Positions 6,233 through 10,078 of a stretch of 10,078 nucleotides of DNA are shown here, piece by piece. A program made the position numbers and the translations under genes. The stretch comes from Desulfobulbaceae bacterium UBA5123 (lineage in GTDB: Bacteria; Desulfobacterota; Desulfobulbia; Desulfobulbales; UBA5123): contig DHYT01000088.1 in the NCBI GenBank assembly GCA_002415465.1, forward strand, positions 1 through 10,078, in the 5' to 3' direction. Under the pieces are notes generated by a model. It did no database searches, was not told the origin of the DNA, and saw only the letters and a program-made list of their open reading frames with translations. Within the stretch, counting starts at the first letter, position 1; each line of letters starts with the position of its first letter.

Positions 6233-8197
6233 TTATTGGCTCAGCATGGTGTTGATGGTGCCGGATTCAGGCTGCATGGGCACGAATGTTTCCAGGTTCT
6301 TGTTCCAGCGGCTGACGTAATGTCTGGACAAGAGGGTCCGCATGGAATTCTTGAGTTGGGTCAGGGTGTTGAAATGTTCGATGAAATATTCCCCGAAGCT
6401 GTTGGTGGTGACCAGGGTTGATAAAAGCGTCTTGGAGCCTTTCACCGGTTCCTTGGCCATGTTGACGACAATAAAGGCCCGTTCGATGCGTTCAGGCTTG
6501 AGGAGGTTCTCGGCGGGGATATGGGCAAAGTGGATCCTCGGGAAGAAATCCATCATCGCGTCGCGCAATTGCTGCAGATCAACCAGGCTCAAGGGGAGAA
6601 ATGTCTTGGTGAGGTGCAGGCGGGTCTTCTTGCCGATGATGCTGTTCACCATCAGCCAGGTCATCAGGCTCACCGGGTCGGTCTCTCGCCGGATGACCGA
6701 GTCGGTATGGGTTTTGATGGTGCTGTCGTCAAGGGCGCCCTGGAACGCATAGTAGTAATCGACCCCGGAGAAGCGGGTGACGTGAAAGGTCACATCGTCC
6801 TGGCGCATGAGTTCGGGCGAAATGCTGCGAATATATTCGATTTTGTTTGGTTTTTTTTCGTAGAAGGTGAAGAGCTTGCGTCCCAGGATGGCGATGTCGC
6901 GCTGGGTGATGGTGACCACCGTTTCTTCCCCGAAGGTTTTGAATATCCAGCGCAGCCGCTTGTAGGTTTCGATGAGGTAGTCGTGGATCTGGGTGCCGAA
7001 ATGGACGAGTTCCTTGTGTTTCCAGTAATGAAACTGCAGGAAGTGGGCAGGGTCTTCGGGGAGCAATTGCCAGTTGTCCATCAACTTCATCAATTCAGCG
7101 CTGCGGCCGCCGTCCTTCTGTTTGCGCTTTTGCGACTGGAGACCCTCGATGGTTTTGAGGAACAGACACTGCTTGATCAGGTTGTCCTGCCGGTTCTCGG
7201 TGGTGGTGTCGTTCTTGTAAAAGCCAACGATCTCACGCGCGAGCAGCAGATACGGGTCGATGTCCGGCAGGGGCAGGTTCTCCTCCTGCCCGGCCGGTTG
7301 TTTGTCCTGAAAGGTGACAAGATATTTGATCTTGTCGGAAAAGAGCTGCACGCTCTGCTCCTTGTTGCGGAACAGCAGTTCGAGATAGGCGAACTTGAGT
7401 ACCGACTTGAAGGGGCTGTCCAGGGCCTTGTTCATCTGCCACAGGCAGGCGCCAAAGATCTCTTCCTTGGGCACGATGTTGAGGTAGCCGAGATCGATGA
7501 AAAAATCCTGGTTCTCGGCCTTGCTCTGGATCAGCTTTTCCGCAAAGGCCTGATAGCCCTTGTCGCTCAGGCCGGGCGGAATCAACCACCAGAGGAGCAT
7601 CTTGCCGGCGACCAGGATATGGGTCCGGAACAGTTCATCCTTGAGGAGCAGCTTGAGGGCGGAGCCGGCGGATTCATCCTCGGCCGCCGATTCAAAGCGG
7701 TTGTCACGGGTTTCGTCGATATCCATCAGGAAGAAATGGATCTCGGTGCCTTTCTTCATCGCCCATTCTTCAATCCCCCGGCATTTCTGTTCGAGAAGGA
7801 GGATGCCGGCGTCACCCAGTTCTTCACGCCGGATGCTGATCCAGAAATCGCAGTCGGATACGTCGGTCTGGGCAATGGTGCCGATGCTGCCGATGGTTTT
7901 CAGGGAGTGGATGCAGGGCTTCTCGGTGTAGGGGGAGTCCGTTCTGGTGCTGAGCGCCGAGGAGGTCGGGAAGTAGCGTTTGAAGAGGTCGCTGTCGACG
8001 GCCTCCTCGGGTTTGAAGAGGAGGATGCCGAAGGGGCAGTCCTCGCCTTCCACGTATCCGGGCAGGTCGGGATAGTTGCAATGGAGGAGATAGGGGACAA
8101 CCTGAAAGAGCAGGACGGCCTTGTGGGAGTCAAAGGCCGCCGCCTTGTTTTTGCGTTCCTGGTTGTAGGCCAGGTATCGTTGGATTCGTTTTTTCAA
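6233..8197 (-). CDS. cyaA: Class I (enterobacterial-type) adenylate cyclase
   Basis: A 654-residue cytoplasmic protein predicted to make cAMP from ATP. The N-terminal half follows Escherichia coli CyaA closely in motif order: an early LLHCNYPDLPGYVEG (37-51) like the LLHYHHPLMPGYLDG region, then the nucleotidyltransferase-type motif GSIGTIAQTDVSDCDFW (103-119). Residues S104, S114, D115, D117 and W119 correspond to E. coli S103, S113, D114, D116 and W118, which are linked to catalysis, so the active site looks intact. KDELFRTHILVAGK (186-199) and FGACLWQMNKALDSPFKSVLK also match the family. It is about 190 residues shorter than E. coli CyaA (848), mostly at the C-terminal regulatory end. The start is a TTG at 8197: no ATG or GTG occurs in frame between it and the in-frame stop at 8252-8254, and family similarity begins right after it. 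It lies 54 bp downstream of folP. Confidence 0.9.
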   Translation of the reverse strand: MKKRIQRYLAYNQERKNKAAAFDSHKAVLLFQVVPYLLHCNYPDLPGYVEGEDCPFGILLFKPEEAVDSDLFKRYFPTSSALSTRTDSPYTEKPCIHSLKTIGSIGTIAQTDVSDCDFWISIRREELGDAGILLLEQKCRGIEEWAMKKGTEIHFFLMDIDETRDNRFESAAEDESAGSALKLLLKDELFRTHILVAGKMLLWWLIPPGLSDKGYQAFAEKLIQSKAENQDFFIDLGYLNIVPKEEIFGACLWQMNKALDSPFKSVLKFAYLELLFRNKEQSVQLFSDKIKYLVTFQDKQPAGQEENLPLPDIDPYLLLAREIVGFYKNDTTTENRQDNLIKQCLFLKTIEGLQSQKRKQKDGGRSAELMKLMDNWQLLPEDPAHFLQFHYWKHKELVHFGTQIHDYLIETYKRLRWIFKTFGEETVVTITQRDIAILGRKLFTFYEKKPNKIEYIRSISPELMRQDDVTFHVTRFSGVDYYYAFQGALDDSTIKTHTDSVIRRETDPVSLMTWLMVNSIIGKKTRLHLTKTFLPLSLVDLQQLRDAMMDFFPRIHFAHIPAENLLKPERIERAFIVVNMAKEPVKGSKTLLSTLVTTNSFGEYFIEHFNTLTQLKNSMRTLLSRHYVSRWNKNLETFVPMQPESGTINTMLSQ

Positions 8198-8251
8198 CGG
8201 CGTCTCAAGGCAAAGTTGTTGGTTGTGTTGCCAGGGGGCCTGCGGCTACGT

Positions 8252-9064
8252 TCAGGGAGCGGCCAGAACCGCCTCCGCCAACCGGACCGCCTGCGCCGTC
8301 CCTTCCACGTCGTGGACGCGCAGGATGTCAACGCCTTGCGTGACGCAGAGCGCCGATACGATGGCCGTCGCGGTATCCCGCTTGGCGACCTCAAGACCCA
8401 GGGTTTTGCCGAGAAACGCCTTGCGTGAATGCCCTATGAGCACCGGGCAGCCGATCTGGTTGAACTCGGCAAGATGCTTCAGGAGTGAAAGATTGTGCTG
8501 CACCGTTTTCCCGAAGCCGATGCCCGGATCAACGATAAGTTTTTTTCTCTCGACCCCCTGCGCAACCGCCCATGAAACCTGCCGTTGCAGGAAATCACGA
8601 ATCTCGTTGACCACATCCCCGTAAACAGGGTTTTCCTGCATGGTGCGCGGCGTCCCCTGCATGTGCATGATGACGGTGCGGGCCCCTGTTTCGCGCACCA
8701 CCCCGATCATCTCCGGGTCTCCACGCAGGCCGCTGATATCGTTGATGATGTCGGCGCCGGCGGCAATTGCTCGGCGGGCGACACCGGCCTTGGTGGTATC
8801 CACGGATATGGCGACGCCGTGCCGCCGCCGGATTGCCGTGATGGCCGGCAACACCCTGGCAAGTTCCTCTTCCTCGGAAACCGCCTTCGCGCCGGGCCGG
8901 GAAGACTCCCCGCCGACGTCAATGATGTCGGCGCCGGCATCGATCATGCGGGCCGCCTGTTCGGCGATCTCCTCCGCGTTCAGGTAGCGGCCGCCGTCGG
9001 AAAACGAATCAGGGGTGACGTTGAGAATCCCCATGATCTGCGTTTTTTTGGCGGCAGCGCCCAT
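8252..9064 (-). CDS. folP: Dihydropteroate synthase
   Basis: A 270-residue TIM-barrel enzyme that condenses 6-hydroxymethyl-dihydropterin diphosphate with 4-aminobenzoate to give dihydropteroate in folate synthesis; it is the sulfonamide target. All signature segments are present: MGILNVTPDSFSDGG (11-25), DIIDVGGESSRPGA (46-59), SVDT (87-90), DIINDISGL (105-113), VIMHMQGTP (131-139), VDPGIGFGKT (178-187), LIGHSRKAFLG (209-219) and ILRVHDV (247-253). Length is normal for the family. The ATG at 9064 follows an AGGA about nine bases upstream. It begins 45 bp after the ftsH stop, the classic ftsH-folP order. The gene normally found next in this order in other bacteria (glmM, or cdaA then glmM) is replaced here by an adenylate cyclase. 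Confidence 0.97.
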   Translation of the reverse strand: MGAAAKKTQIMGILNVTPDSFSDGGRYLNAEEIAEQAARMIDAGADIIDVGGESSRPGAKAVSEEEELARVLPAITAIRRRHGVAISVDTTKAGVARRAIAAGADIINDISGLRGDPEMIGVVRETGARTVIMHMQGTPRTMQENPVYGDVVNEIRDFLQRQVSWAVAQGVERKKLIVDPGIGFGKTVQHNLSLLKHLAEFNQIGCPVLIGHSRKAFLGKTLGLEVAKRDTATAIVSALCVTQGVDILRVHDVEGTAQAVRLAEAVLAAP

Positions 9065-9109
9065 GGCGTTTCATCCTATGATAGTGAAGATTTGGCCGCG
9101 GAGCAATGC

Positions 9110-10078
9110 CTATGCTTCGTGACCATCCCCGGCCGCCGGCTCGCTCACGGCCTCCGCGGCGTTGGGATCGACAACCGAGTGGGCGGCCATGATTGCCTTG
9201 ATGTCCTCCGAGGTCAGGGTTTCCTTTTCAAGCAACTCATGGGCGAGGGCGCGGAGCAGGTCGATGTGCTCGGAGAGCAGCTGTTTGACCTTGTCGTTGG
9301 AACTGGTTACCAGCTCCTTGACCTCGTCGTCGATGCGAACGGCGGTGGCCTCGCTGAAATCACGATGCTGATTGATCTCGCGGCCCAGGAAGATCTGTTC
9401 TTCCTTTTTGCCGTAGGAGAGGGGGCCGAGCGTATCGCTCATCCCCCATTCGCAGACCATCTTGCGGGCCATGGCGGTGGCGCGTTCAATATCGTTGGCG
9501 GCGCCGGTGGTGATCTCGTTGAAAATGATCTCTTCCGCCACCCGGCCCCCCATGAGGATACAGATGGTGTTCTTCAGGAAGGTGCGGGAAACGGTGTATT
9601 TCTCGTCGGTTGGCAGCTGCATGGTCAGCCCCAGGGCGCGGCCGCGGGGGATGATGGTCACCTTGTGCAACGGGTCGGTGCCGGGGAGCAGCTTGGCGAT
9701 CAGCGCATGCCCCGCTTCATGGTAGGCGGTGATCTCTTTCTCCTTGACGGTGATCATCAGGCTGCGCCGTTCCGCGCCCATCATCACCTTGTCCTTGGCC
9801 TTCTCCAGGTGCTCCATGGTGACTTTGTCGGCCCCGCCGCGGGCGGCCAGCAACGCCGCCTCGTTGACCATGTTTTCAAGATCGGCGCCAGAGAAGCCGG
9901 GCGTGCCGCGGGAAAGGGTGGGCAGATCGGCATCACCGGCCAGGGGGACTTTCTTGACGTGCACCTCGAGAATCTTTTCACGGCCCTTGACGTCGGGCAC
10001 CGGCACCACCACCTGGCGATCGAAGCGACCCGGCCGGAGAAGGGCGGGGTCCAGGACGTCCGGCCGGTTGGTGGCGGC
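9110..10078 (-). CDS. ftsH: ATP-dependent zinc metalloprotease FtsH, C-terminal part (5' end outside the window)
   Basis: The last 322 residues of FtsH; the frame is open to the window edge, so the N-terminal membrane segments and the Walker motifs lie outside. The fragment begins inside the AAA second region of homology ([22 protein letters not shown], of which R15 and R18 of the fragment are the arginine fingers). It continues with the AAA lid ([20 protein letters not shown]), then the protease domain with the zinc motif HEAGH (fragment 120-124) and the third zinc-ligand region [11 protein letters not shown] (Asp about 196). The polar, acidic C-terminus ends in GDGHEA. FtsH is a membrane-anchored hexamer that degrades misfolded membrane proteins and some regulators. 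A GTG at 10012 is an internal codon, not a start. The stop TAG is at 9110-9112. Confidence 0.97.
   Translation of the reverse strand, partial: AATNRPDVLDPALLRPGRFDRQVVVPVPDVKGREKILEVHVKKVPLAGDADLPTLSRGTPGFSGADLENMVNEAALLAARGGADKVTMEHLEKAKDKVMMGAERRSLMITVKEKEITAYHEAGHALIAKLLPGTDPLHKVTIIPRGRALGLTMQLPTDEKYTVSRTFLKNTICILMGGRVAEEIIFNEITTGAANDIERATAMARKMVCEWGMSDTLGPLSYGKKEEQIFLGREINQHRDFSEATAVRIDDEVKELVTSSNDKVKQLLSEHIDLLRALAHELLEKETLTSEDIKAIMAAHSVVDPNAAEAVSEPAAGDGHEA

Noticed and set aside
6521..8428. A 635-codon open frame on the plus strand, opposite the adenylate cyclase
   Set aside because: The minus strand encodes clear class I cyclase motifs. The plus frame has no recognisable domain and runs across the folP/cyaA junction.

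Overview
The window looks like a chromosomal segment of a GC-rich anaerobic or metal/sulfur-respiring Desulfobacterota (deltaproteobacterial-type) organism. The reasons are a multihaem c-type cytochrome, four-cluster ferredoxin and NrfD membrane-subunit module, a class I adenylate cyclase, and housekeeping genes (ftsH, folP) with GC-rich third codon positions. The lineage is inferred from gene content, not from a marker gene.

Layout. (1) Positions 1-2013 are read on the minus strand: a 598-residue DUF2339-like polytopic membrane protein, followed by an unidentified reading frame that runs off the left edge and appears broken at a G6 run (71-76). (2) Positions 2014-2332 are a 319-bp AT-rich divergent intergenic region with candidate promoters for both sides, a perfect 10-bp inverted repeat and a recurring AGCATAA/TTATGCT heptamer. 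(3) Positions 2333-4817 hold a compact plus-strand operon: membrane-anchored tetrahaem cytochrome c, Tat-exported ferredoxin with 16 cluster cysteines, and NrfD-like quinone-interacting membrane protein. It is closed by a strong intrinsic terminator (4849-4895). No catalytic subunit is present. The architecture resembles the Cbc4 (CbcSTU) type of periplasmic quinone:cytochrome oxidoreductase described in Geobacter. (4) Positions 4958-10078 are a minus-strand gene train, in transcription order: ftsH (3' part only), folP, class I adenylate cyclase, HDOD-domain protein, and a small glutaredoxin/thioredoxin-fold protein. Spacings are 37-65 bp, compatible with one operon.

How the parts fit. The cytochrome module probably moves electrons between menaquinone and periplasmic carriers. 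The minus-strand train joins membrane protein quality control (FtsH) and folate synthesis (FolP) to cAMP synthesis and an HDOD signalling protein. The adenylate cyclase sits directly downstream of folP, where many related bacteria carry the c-di-AMP cyclase gene cdaA. No mobile element, CRISPR array, tRNA or rRNA was seen. No wholly new system is evident; the best leads are the cytochrome module without a catalytic subunit, the divergent regulatory region, and the cyclase placement.
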